A stretch of DNA of 64,000 nucleotides from Metabacillus litoralis (GTDB lineage: Bacteria > Bacillota > Bacilli > Bacillales > Bacillaceae): NCBI RefSeq assembly GCF_003667825.1, contig NZ_CP033043.1, positions 5,166,625-5,230,624 on the forward strand, in the 5' to 3' direction. Positions 52,308 to 60,429 of this stretch are shown here, piece by piece. A program made the position numbers and the translations under genes. Each line of letters begins with the position of its first letter. The first letter of the stretch is position 1. The notes beneath the pieces are model-generated. The model saw only the letters and a list, made by a program, of their open reading frames with translations. It had not been told where the DNA came from and searched no databases.

Positions 52308-53567
52308 TTGAACCTAAATGATTTTTTCAATGCTAGGGAAAAGTTTAAAGGAATTGTTCATACCACTCCGTTAGATCATTCGAAAACTTTTAGCCAGCTT
52401 GCACAAAATGATGTGTATTTAAAGCTGGAGAATCTACAAAAAACAGGTTCCTTTAAAGTAAGGGGGTCTTATAATAAGCTTATTTCTCTTACAAAAGAAG
52501 AACTAAATAAAGGGGTCGTTGCTGCATCAGCTGGTAATCATGCTCAAGGTGTTGCGTACTCAAGTCAAATGCTTGGGATTCCTTGTACGATCGTGATGCC
52601 GAAGGGAGCGCCGTTAAGTAAAGTGCTAGCAACAAAGCAATATGGTGCAAAGGTTATTTTAGAGGGAGCTGTCTTTGATGAGGCTCTTGCTTACGCATTA
52701 GAATATTGTGATTCAATAGGTGGCACGTTTATTCATGCTTTTGATGATGAAGAGGTTATCATCGGACAAGGTACGGTTGGAGTGGAGATTATGGAACAGC
52801 TTCCAGACGTTGATGCGATTGTTTGCCCAGTTGGTGGAGGAGGGCTCATTGCTGGTGTTGCTAAGGCCGTGAAAGAAAGCAATCCAAATGTTTCAGTTTA
52901 TGGTGTTCAAACTCTTGCCTGTCCAAGCATGAAGCAGTCACTTTTGGAAAAAAGGCCGGTAATGATTGAAGCGACCCCGACGATGGCAGATGGAATTGCT
53001 GTTAAAAAACCAGGACAGAAGACGTTTGACATTATTAAAGAGTATGTTGATGATATTGTTTGTGTGGATGAAATGGAAATTGCCCGAACAATGCTTATGG
53101 TTTTAGAAAGAAGTAAACTGTTAGTCGAAGGCTCTGGTGCTAGTTCGTTAGCAGCACTTCTTTATAAAAAGCTTGAATTAAAAGATAAAAAAGTAATAGC
53201 AGTATTAAGTGGCGGAAATGTGGATGTTAATTTTATTGCTAGGATTATTGAGCGCGGATTAGTTGAATCAGGTAGGTATGCTCATTTTTCCATAACGTTA
53301 AAAGATAAACCAGGTGAGCTTCAGAAAGTATTAAGCGCTATAACCGATTTAAACGCAAATGTTCAATATGTTAATCTCCAGCATATAGGAAAACATATTT
53401 ATCCAGGATTTGCTCAGCTCGAAATGTCAGTTGAAACAAAAAACCATGATCATATTGAAGAGCTTCATAAGGTGTTAAAAGATAAAGGCTATAATGTGCA
53501 GATGGATGAAACACTTTTCGATCAGTATCCTGCGGGATTTGGAACACCTTTAGAGTACCGTGTATGA
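52308..53567 (+). CDS. ilvA: Threonine dehydratase IlvA
   Basis: This PLP-dependent enzyme of 419 aa deaminates L-threonine to 2-oxobutanoate, the first step to isoleucine. The PLP Lys50 lies in KTGSFKVRGSYN, the phosphate-binding loop reads CPVGGGGLIAGVA, and SAGNHAQGVAYSS is near residue 80. A single C-terminal ACT-like domain (about 325-415, with FSITLKDKPGELQKVL) fits the short biosynthetic Bacillus type (about 420 aa). The start is TTG 52308 with AGGAGGA seven bases upstream; an ATG four bases earlier is out of frame. Monocistronic, between array B and the second two-component pair. Confidence 0.93.
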   Translation: MNLNDFFNAREKFKGIVHTTPLDHSKTFSQLAQNDVYLKLENLQKTGSFKVRGSYNKLISLTKEELNKGVVAASAGNHAQGVAYSSQMLGIPCTIVMPKGAPLSKVLATKQYGAKVILEGAVFDEALAYALEYCDSIGGTFIHAFDDEEVIIGQGTVGVEIMEQLPDVDAIVCPVGGGGLIAGVAKAVKESNPNVSVYGVQTLACPSMKQSLLEKRPVMIEATPTMADGIAVKKPGQKTFDIIKEYVDDIVCVDEMEIARTMLMVLERSKLLVEGSGASSLAALLYKKLELKDKKVIAVLSGGNVDVNFIARIIERGLVESGRYAHFSITLKDKPGELQKVLSAITDLNANVQYVNLQHIGKHIYPGFAQLEMSVETKNHDHIEELHKVLKDKGYNVQMDETLFDQYPAGFGTPLEYRV

Positions 53568-53573
53568 TTGTTT

Positions 53574-53599
53574 AGCCCCCAAACAAATGGGGGCTTTTT
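53574..53599 (+). terminator. Terminator after ilvA
   Basis: AGCCCCC (53574-53580) and GGGGGCT with an eight-base loop, followed by TTTTG. It lies seven bases after the stop. Confidence 0.85.
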
Positions 53600-53689
53600 G
53601 ACAAACCGATGTTAATAAAATTATTCAAGTGTATAATGAAAGAAAAAGATAAAATAATCGTTAAGTCTACAAAGCCTGGGGGGATTTTG

Positions 53690-55243
53690 TTGAGATCTAG
53701 TGAAGGGTGTAGAGTAGTCATTGTTGATGATGAGCAGTTAATCAGGCAAGGAATTAAGCATTATATGCAGTGGGAGCAGGAAGGGTTTCAAATTGTCGGC
53801 GAAGCTTCAAATGGTCAGGAGGCTCTTGAGTTAATAGAAAAAACGAAGCCTCATATTGTGTTAACAGATATTGTGATGCCAATTATGGATGGTGAAGAGT
53901 TAACTCGAATTGTTAAAAGTAAATATCCGCATATTGAAATTATTATTTTAAGTAGCTATGGTGATTTTGAATATGTAAGATCTACTTTTCAAAATGGGGC
54001 AGTTGACTATATTTTAAAGCCTAAGCTTGATACAGAGTCATTGCTTACCGTGTTAAAAACGGCAGTGAGCCGAATTCCTTCGTTACAAGGGGGAAATGAT
54101 GAAGCGAATGTTGATGTGAATATTGGACATATCATTGAAAAATTTATTTCAGGATATGACACACAATATGACGAAAATCTCATTTTAGAGGCATTTCCTT
54201 ATTCTAGCTTTCGTTTAGTTACGATTGATTATAGGTTGATAGAAGGTAAAAGTTTAGAGGATATTCATTCGATAAATTCTGAAATTCAAGTACTTATCAC
54301 AGCATGTTCAAAAGAGGTCAAGCTGGAGATTTTCGAAATAGATGATAATGTAAGCGTATTCCTGATTAATAGTAGTAGGGATCTTTTTACTGGAATTTCA
54401 GAACTTGCTTCTAAAATACTGGAACGTCATTCTCAACTTTCCATCCTTATCTCAGAGGCTTTTATGAGCTTTTCACAAATTTGGATGAAATACAACGAAG
54501 TGATTAAAAAGATGCTTCAATATCGATTTTATTTTCCCGAGACTACTATAGTAGTAGAAAAGAATCTTCTAAAAGAAACACCTAAGATCGCTTCATTTAA
54601 CCTTGATAAATTTACAAATGACTTTAAACATGAACGGTTTGATTTGGCATTTTCTTATTTAGAAGAACATGTAACGGAGTTATCTTCGAGCTTTACGACA
54701 GATATTTTTGAGTACAAATCATTTTTTGGAAATGTTATTTTTACGATTTCTGTTTTGTTAAGCAATTTAGAGTATGATGTGAAGAATTTAGAAAATGAAA
54801 AGTTCAGTTTTTTTAATAAAATAGATGGTGCGAAAACAGCAAGTGGTGTTGTTAATCAGCTACAACTATTTCTTACAAAAGCAAAAGAAGTGATTACGAC
54901 AAAGAAAACTCAATCAGGTTTTTCTAGTTTTCAACTCATTCTTGATTATATCGAAGACCACTATGCCGAACCACTTAGTTTGAGCGATGTTGCTACTACT
55001 TTTCATTTTAATCCTTCTTATCTATCAAGCTATTTTGCAACGCATAATAAAGAAGGGTTTAATGAATATCTCAACAAAATTCGAATTGAGGAAGCTGTGA
55101 AGCTGTTACTGAATACAACCACTCCAATCTCGGAGATCAGTGGACTTGTCGGATATTCTGATCATAGTTATTTTTGTAAGGTGTTTAAGAAACAAAAAGG
55201 TCTGTCACCTAGTCAATATCGTAGAAATCAAAAATTGAAATAA
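53690..55243 (+). CDS. AraC-type response regulator (YesN-like), second pair
   Basis: This 517-aa regulator has a receiver domain (residues 8-125, acidic DDE, phospho-acceptor Asp60 in LTDIVMPIMDG, Lys in YILKPK), a central region, and a C-terminal AraC double helix-turn-helix (last 100 residues, LSDVATTFHFNPSYLSSYF and ISGLVGYSDHSYFCKVFKKQKG). It is followed directly by its kinase, then the importer and beta-galactosidase operon at 57255-63474, the probable target. I prefer TTG 53690, with TGGGGGG six bases before, since the receiver fold begins just after it. The longer frame from 53609 adds a Lys-rich stretch; a start at ATG 53636 cannot be excluded. Confidence 0.9.
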   Translation: MRSSEGCRVVIVDDEQLIRQGIKHYMQWEQEGFQIVGEASNGQEALELIEKTKPHIVLTDIVMPIMDGEELTRIVKSKYPHIEIIILSSYGDFEYVRSTFQNGAVDYILKPKLDTESLLTVLKTAVSRIPSLQGGNDEANVDVNIGHIIEKFISGYDTQYDENLILEAFPYSSFRLVTIDYRLIEGKSLEDIHSINSEIQVLITACSKEVKLEIFEIDDNVSVFLINSSRDLFTGISELASKILERHSQLSILISEAFMSFSQIWMKYNEVIKKMLQYRFYFPETTIVVEKNLLKETPKIASFNLDKFTNDFKHERFDLAFSYLEEHVTELSSSFTTDIFEYKSFFGNVIFTISVLLSNLEYDVKNLENEKFSFFNKIDGAKTASGVVNQLQLFLTKAKEVITTKKTQSGFSSFQLILDYIEDHYAEPLSLSDVATTFHFNPSYLSSYFATHNKEGFNEYLNKIRIEEAVKLLLNTTTPISEISGLVGYSDHSYFCKVFKKQKGLSPSQYRRNQKLK

Positions 55244-55258
55244 GTGATGGTAATCAGT

Positions 55259-57031
55259 ATGAATATATTTAAAAAGTATTTTAAACATAACGGGTTATTT
55301 TTCATTATGTTTTCGATAAGTGTTATTAGCATTATAAGTGTTTCAATTATTATTACGTGGACAACGTTTCGGATGTCTGAGCAGTTTTTTATTGATAAAT
55401 TCAGTATTACAAATGCAAAGGTTATGGATCAGATTAAGGACAGCTTTGAATCTTATAACTATTCGATTGTTCTTGCATCTAATAACATTTTGCAAAGTGG
55501 AACAATTAGAAGGATTATGACGGAAGAGCAATCAAATCGTCAGAAAATGAATTCATTTTATCAAATGAGTGAGCAAATGAAACGAATAAAATCAAATGTT
55601 GATGCCTATGAAACGGAAATTATTGTTACAGGCATTAATGGGATGAGTTATGCAACAAATCGACCTTATTGGATGATTTCTGATGAAGAATTGAAAACTC
55701 ACAACATAACAAATGTTTCCATGCAGAATCCTAAAAGATTGATTTATCAACATGATCGACGAATGAAGGAAACAAAAAACAAAGAAGATGAACAATACAT
55801 TATTGCGACGAAGCCATTAATGGAAAGAATCTCTGGAACGATATATGGAATGATGTATTTCCCTATCCATGAAAGTGAATTCAAAAAATTTTATACCAAC
55901 TATACGAGCATAGGTAACGATGTGTATGTTCTTGATAAAACCGGAATGATTATTTCTAGTAATAAGACAGATTTTATTGGGGAGAAAGCTGAGGAACTCT
56001 TGCAATATGTTAAGGAAAACGAGAATAAGAGTGAAAACTATATTGTGAAAGAGTTTAAGGGTACAGATTCTATTATCTTTTGGGAATATATCCCTTCCCT
56101 TGATATGTATTTATTCAATTTAATTGATCAAAAAACAGCGATTGGTGATTTAATTAATAAAAAGCAGATTGCGATTATTTTATTTTTTATCGTTGTTATT
56201 GCCCTTATTATTGTGTTTATTATTTCAAGAAGAATGACAAATTCACTTTCAACATTAGTAAAGCAAATATCTGATGCATCTAAATATGATTTTGATCAAT
56301 ATGTTTCGGTAAGCGGAACTTATGAAACTAGGCAAATTGGCAAGGCATTTAATATTATGTTAGATGAATTGCACGATTATTTGGAGAAGCTCGTGCTTTA
56401 TCAAAAGCAAAAGCGTAATGCCGAGCTAGCGGCGTTGCAACAGCAAATTAATCCACATTTTCTTTACAACACACTTACTTCTATTAAATTTATGATTCAG
56501 CAGGGTGGAAAGGGAGAAGCAGAGGAAACAATTAATTCCCTCATTTCCTTACTTCAAAATACGATTGGCAATGTATGTGAAACGATTACTGTTGAGCAGG
56601 AAATGAATAATCTTAAAAACTATGTTCTTATTAATCAAAAACGCTATGGCGATCGAATTAAAGTGAATTATTTAGTATCACCTGATTGCTTACAACATCG
56701 AATTCCTAAGCTTATTTTACAGCCCTTTATAGAAAATTCATTTTTCCATGGTTTTAATAACAAAACAACAGGATTCATTAATGTGATGGTGTGGCAGGAA
56801 CGGGATACGCTTATTTGTGAAGTGATGGATAACGGAGATGGTATGGAGATTTCAACGAATAAGCTGCCAGCCACCAAAAGTAAGAAGCAGCACTTTACTG
56901 GAATTGGTGTAAAAAATGTTCATGAACGAATTCAGATTTTATATGGTCATCAATATGGTGTAACAATTTCTAGTGAAGTTGGACAAGGGACAAGGATAAA
57001 AATTACATTGCCAACCGAAACCGTTTCATGA
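55259..57031 (+). CDS. Sensor histidine kinase, YesM/LytS type, second pair
   Basis: This membrane kinase of about 590 aa has a first helix at residues 12-35, an extracytoplasmic domain to about 300, a second helix at 303-325, a HAMP region, and the His_kinase domain with His400 in INPHFLYNTLTSIKFMI. ATP-binding elements are LILQPFIENSFFHGF and the boxes DNGDGM and GIGVKNVHERI. It starts at the end of the regulator gene: GTG 55244, ATG 55247 and ATG 55259 are all in frame, and I chose 55259 for its AGTGATGG site. It senses an extracellular cue, probably a galacto-oligosaccharide given the downstream genes. Confidence 0.9.
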   Translation: MNIFKKYFKHNGLFFIMFSISVISIISVSIIITWTTFRMSEQFFIDKFSITNAKVMDQIKDSFESYNYSIVLASNNILQSGTIRRIMTEEQSNRQKMNSFYQMSEQMKRIKSNVDAYETEIIVTGINGMSYATNRPYWMISDEELKTHNITNVSMQNPKRLIYQHDRRMKETKNKEDEQYIIATKPLMERISGTIYGMMYFPIHESEFKKFYTNYTSIGNDVYVLDKTGMIISSNKTDFIGEKAEELLQYVKENENKSENYIVKEFKGTDSIIFWEYIPSLDMYLFNLIDQKTAIGDLINKKQIAIILFFIVVIALIIVFIISRRMTNSLSTLVKQISDASKYDFDQYVSVSGTYETRQIGKAFNIMLDELHDYLEKLVLYQKQKRNAELAALQQQINPHFLYNTLTSIKFMIQQGGKGEAEETINSLISLLQNTIGNVCETITVEQEMNNLKNYVLINQKRYGDRIKVNYLVSPDCLQHRIPKLILQPFIENSFFHGFNNKTTGFINVMVWQERDTLICEVMDNGDGMEISTNKLPATKSKKQHFTGIGVKNVHERIQILYGHQYGVTISSEVGQGTRIKITLPTETVS

Positions 57032-57070
57032 TGTACCGTAAGTTAAGAAAGATCCTACAAACTCAATCAC

Positions 57071-57150
57071 CTAAAAAAATCACAAAAATCTAAAAAAAAT
57101 ACAATTCCATCGATTTGTAAGCGGATACATTCTATAAAAAAATCACAAAT
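57071..57150 (+). promoter_or_regulatory. Promoter, cre and A-rich direct repeats before the galactoside operon
   Basis: The cre box TGTAAGCGGATACA (57116-57129) has one mismatch to consensus, and TATAAA (57133-57138) four bases later is a likely -10, the same spacing logic as in the pectin promoters. Upstream, CTAAAAAAATCAC (57071-57083) and CTAAAAAAAATAC (57090-57102) are direct repeats 19 bp apart and may bind the AraC-type regulator. AAAAAAATCACAAA recurs at 57137-57150. A weaker cre-like AGATAACGCTTACA lies at 57214-57227. Confidence 0.55.
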
Positions 57151-57254
57151 TTATAAAAATATAGTCCTAAAGAAAAAGAGAATAGTGATGCTAACATGAT
57201 AGGTGTAAGGGGTAGATAACGCTTACAAAAAACAAAAAACATGGGGGTATTTTT

Positions 57255-58547
57255 ATGAAAAAGCTACTCGTTTTAATGATGGCTTGCATGATGATCTTGG
57301 CTGCATGTTCTTCTGGATCAAAAGAAACAGTAGATTCAGAGTCAGGTGAATCATCAGGTTCAAATGAAATCACGGTTTGGGCATGGGATCCTAACTTTAA
57401 TATTAAAGCTTTGAATATTGCAAAAGAGTATTATCAAAAAGATAATCCTGATGTACAAATCAAGATTGTCGAAAATGCTCAGGCTGATATTATTCAAAAA
57501 TTAAATACAAGCTTAAGCTCTGGTACAACAAAGGGATTACCAAATATCGTGTTAATTGAAGATTATCGTGCGCAAAGCTTCCTTCAAGCCTATCCAGATT
57601 CTTTCCATGAAATTACTGGATCGTTCAAAACAGAAGATTTTGCGTCTTATAAACTAGCACCAACAAGTCTTGATGGTAAAAACTATGGTTTACCATTCGA
57701 TACTGGCGTAACGGGTTTATATGTAAGAACAGATTACTTAGAACAAGCAGGTTATACAGTTGAAGATTTAAAAGGAATTGACTGGAACGAGTATATCGAG
57801 ATTGGAAAAAAAGTCAAAGAAGCAACTGGCAAGAATATGATTACACTTGATCCAAATGACCAAGGCATTATCCGTATGATGATACAATCTGCTGGTGCTT
57901 GGTATATGAAAGAAGATGGGGTAACACCATTTATCGCAGGTAATGAAGCACTTAAAAAGTCATTTGAAGTGTATAAAGCAATGCTTGACGCTGATATTGT
58001 GAAACCAAACTCTGATTGGAGTCAATTCTTAGCAGCATTCAATAGTGGTGAGGTAGCATCTGTTCCGACTGGAAACTGGATTACACCTTCTGTTAAAGCT
58101 GAAGCATCTCAATCAGGCAAATGGGCAGTTGTTCCACAACCGAAGCTTCCAGATGTTGAGTCAGTAAATGCTTCAAACTTAGGTGGAAGCTCATGGTATG
58201 TGTTAAATGTTGATGGTAAAGAAGAGGCTACTGATTTCTTAGCGAAAACATTTGGTTCAAATGTTGATTTTTATCAAGATTTAGTAACAGAAATCGGTGC
58301 AATTGGAACGTACATTCCAGCATCAACTGGAGAAGCATATAAAGCAGCTGATGAGTTCTTTGCTGGTCAAACAATTATTTCTGACTTCTCAACATGGTTA
58401 GAAGAAATTCCACAAGTGAATTATGGATTACACACATATGCGATTGATGACATCTTAATTGTTGAAATGCAAAACTACCTTAACGGTAAGGATATTGATC
58501 AAGTGCTTGAGGATGCTCAACAGCAAGCTGATGCACAATTACAGTAA
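57255..58547 (+). CDS. Sugar ABC transporter substrate-binding lipoprotein
   Basis: This family 1 extracellular solute-binding protein of 430 aa has a signal peptide with lipobox ILAAC and acylated Cys18, a Ser/Glu-rich linker and the bilobal binding fold starting at EITVWAWDPNFNIKAL. It captures an oligosaccharide and delivers it to the two permeases downstream. It is not closely similar to the two pectin-locus binding proteins. The context of two permeases and a GH2 beta-galactosidase suggests galacto-oligosaccharides, for example from plant galactan side chains; that is inference. Start ATG 57255 follows TGGGGGT. A hairpin after its stop probably boosts its mRNA over the permease mRNA. Confidence 0.92.
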   Translation: MKKLLVLMMACMMILAACSSGSKETVDSESGESSGSNEITVWAWDPNFNIKALNIAKEYYQKDNPDVQIKIVENAQADIIQKLNTSLSSGTTKGLPNIVLIEDYRAQSFLQAYPDSFHEITGSFKTEDFASYKLAPTSLDGKNYGLPFDTGVTGLYVRTDYLEQAGYTVEDLKGIDWNEYIEIGKKVKEATGKNMITLDPNDQGIIRMMIQSAGAWYMKEDGVTPFIAGNEALKKSFEVYKAMLDADIVKPNSDWSQFLAAFNSGEVASVPTGNWITPSVKAEASQSGKWAVVPQPKLPDVESVNASNLGGSSWYVLNVDGKEEATDFLAKTFGSNVDFYQDLVTEIGAIGTYIPASTGEAYKAADEFFAGQTIISDFSTWLEEIPQVNYGLHTYAIDDILIVEMQNYLNGKDIDQVLEDAQQQADAQLQ

Positions 58548-58589
58548 TAATCCTGCCAACTATTCCTCTGATCTGAAGTGAGGAACGGA

Positions 58590-58636
58590 GCCTTGAAATT
58601 TCAATCTGCTAACGATGCAGAGGAGATTTTCAAGGC
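58590..58636 (+). repeat. Intercistronic hairpin between binding-protein and permease genes
   Basis: GCCTTGAAA (58590-58598) pairs with TTTCAAGGC (58628-58636), with inner TCTGC / GCAGA around a TAACGAT loop. No T run, so it is probably an mRNA-stabilising element, the same role as the one at 10164-10199. Confidence 0.7.
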
Positions 58637-58676
58637 TTCAATTCTATATTGATTAAGTTAAGGAGTTGACTTTGAA

Positions 58677-59600
58677 ATGATATCAGCAAAAACAAGTACA
58701 AACACATCTGTTTCTTATTCGACAAAGAAGCGGTTTACTAAAACAACCCTCATCGGTTGGTCCTTTATCACATTAGCTTCGGCGTTAATCTGCATTTTTT
58801 ACTTTTATCCAATGGTTCATGCGTTAATCATGTCTTTCCAATCAGGAACAGGGACAAATTTGACATTTACAGGGCTTGATAACTATGCACGATTATTAAA
58901 GGATCCGACGTTTATCACAGCTGTAAAGAATACGGTTATTTATTTAATTATTCAAGTGCCGGTTATGATTTTTCTAGCCTTATTTTTATCTGTTCTACTA
59001 AATGATAAAAATTTGAAATTTAAAGGATTTTTTCGTACCGCGATCTTTTTACCATGTGTAACATCGCTTGTTGCATATTCTGTTATTTTTAAGTATTTAT
59101 TTGGTGTTGATGGCATTATTAACATGATGTTAATGAAGCTTTCCTTTGTTTCAGAGCCAATACAATGGTTAACAGATCCTTTTTGGGCAAAAATCACGAT
59201 TGTTATCGCCATTACTTGGCGTTGGACTGGTTATAATATGATCTTTTATTTATCATCACTGCAAAATATTGATTCTTCCATCTATGAAGCTGCCAAAATT
59301 GATGGAGCATCTTCCATTCAACAATTTTTTAAGATTACAATCCCAATGTTAAAGCCGATTATTCTTTTTACATCGATTACTTCAACAATCGGAACTCTGC
59401 AATTATTTGATGAAGTTATGAATATTACAAAAGGTGGTCCTGGTAATGCAACGATGACAATCTCTCAATATATTTATAATCTTTCATTTAAATATACGCC
59501 AGACTTTGGTTATGCAGCGACCGTGTCGTATGCCATTGTCATAATGATTGTGATTTTCTCTATTATTCAATTTAAAGTGGCAGGTGATCGAAATGCTTAA
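58677..59600 (+). CDS. CUT1 sugar ABC transporter permease (MalF/UgpA-like)
   Basis: This membrane subunit of 307 aa has six predicted helices and a Thr/Lys-rich N-terminal tail before the first helix at about residues 27-50. The EAA loop YEAAKIDGASSIQQFFKITIPMLKP is near residue 203. It sits between the binding-protein gene and the second permease and should form with it the channel of a galactoside importer. AAGGAGTTG precedes ATG 58677. Like the pectin importer, no ATPase is encoded nearby. Confidence 0.92.
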   Translation: MISAKTSTNTSVSYSTKKRFTKTTLIGWSFITLASALICIFYFYPMVHALIMSFQSGTGTNLTFTGLDNYARLLKDPTFITAVKNTVIYLIIQVPVMIFLALFLSVLLNDKNLKFKGFFRTAIFLPCVTSLVAYSVIFKYLFGVDGIINMMLMKLSFVSEPIQWLTDPFWAKITIVIAITWRWTGYNMIFYLSSLQNIDSSIYEAAKIDGASSIQQFFKITIPMLKPIILFTSITSTIGTLQLFDEVMNITKGGPGNATMTISQYIYNLSFKYTPDFGYAATVSYAIVIMIVIFSIIQFKVAGDRNA

Positions 59601-60411
59601 GAAAGTATTTAGTTACGGAGTTTTAATTGTGGCGACGATTGTATCAATTTTTCCGTTTTTATGGATGGTTGTTTCAGCAACAAATAAGTCGGTTGATGTT
59701 ACACAAGGAAGATTATTGCCAGGTGCACACTTTGTGGAGAATGTTAAAAATTTATTAGCTACAGTCGATATTGTTCCAGCTTTAATTAATTCGGCAAAGG
59801 TATCAATTTCAACAACCATTCTATCGCTATTAATTGCATCACTAGCTGGGTATGGATTTGAGATTTTTAAAAGCAAATCAAAGGATGTTGTGTTTAATAT
59901 TCTACTTCTATCCATGATGATCCCATTTGCTGCGTTAATGGTTCCTTTATTCCGTATGTTTGGTACGATTTCACAAACAGCTCCTTTCTTAGGGATTGAT
60001 ACATTAACAGCCGCGGTGTTACCAACACTTACAACTGCATTTTTAATCTTTTTCTTTCGTCAAAGTACAAAAATGTTTCCAAAGGATATTCTTGAAGCAG
60101 GTCGAATTGATGGATTAAGTGAGTTAGGTGTATTTTTTAGAATTTATGTCCCAACGATGAAAACAACGTATGCAGCAGCAGCGATTATTACATTTATGGC
60201 AAGCTGGAATAACTATTTATGGCCTCTTGTTGTGTTGCAATCTCCTGAAAAGCAAACAATTCCATTGCTTATCTCAACATTAGGCTCAAGTTATGCACCA
60301 GATTTTGGCGTTATTATGACAGCGATTGTTATTGCAACATTGCCGGCTGCACTTATATTCTTCATCATGCAAAAGCACTTCGTTGCAGGAATGATGGGCT
60401 CAGTAAAATAA
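59593..60411 (+). CDS. CUT1 sugar ABC transporter permease (MalG/UgpE-like)
   Basis: This is the second membrane subunit, 272 aa, with six helices and the EAA-type loop ILEAGRIDGLSELGVFFRIYVPTM near residue 165; here EAG replaces EAA, a tolerated change. It ends HFVAGMMGSVK. ATG 59593, with CAGGTGAT six bases before, overlaps the preceding gene by eight bases; a GTG at 59584 is an alternative that would weaken the ribosome site. The overlap gives translational coupling with its partner. Confidence 0.92.
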   Translation: MLKKVFSYGVLIVATIVSIFPFLWMVVSATNKSVDVTQGRLLPGAHFVENVKNLLATVDIVPALINSAKVSISTTILSLLIASLAGYGFEIFKSKSKDVVFNILLLSMMIPFAALMVPLFRMFGTISQTAPFLGIDTLTAAVLPTLTTAFLIFFFRQSTKMFPKDILEAGRIDGLSELGVFFRIYVPTMKTTYAAAAIITFMASWNNYLWPLVVLQSPEKQTIPLLISTLGSSYAPDFGVIMTAIVIATLPAALIFFIMQKHFVAGMMGSVK

Positions 60412-60429
60412 AGAGAGAGGAAGTTTAGA

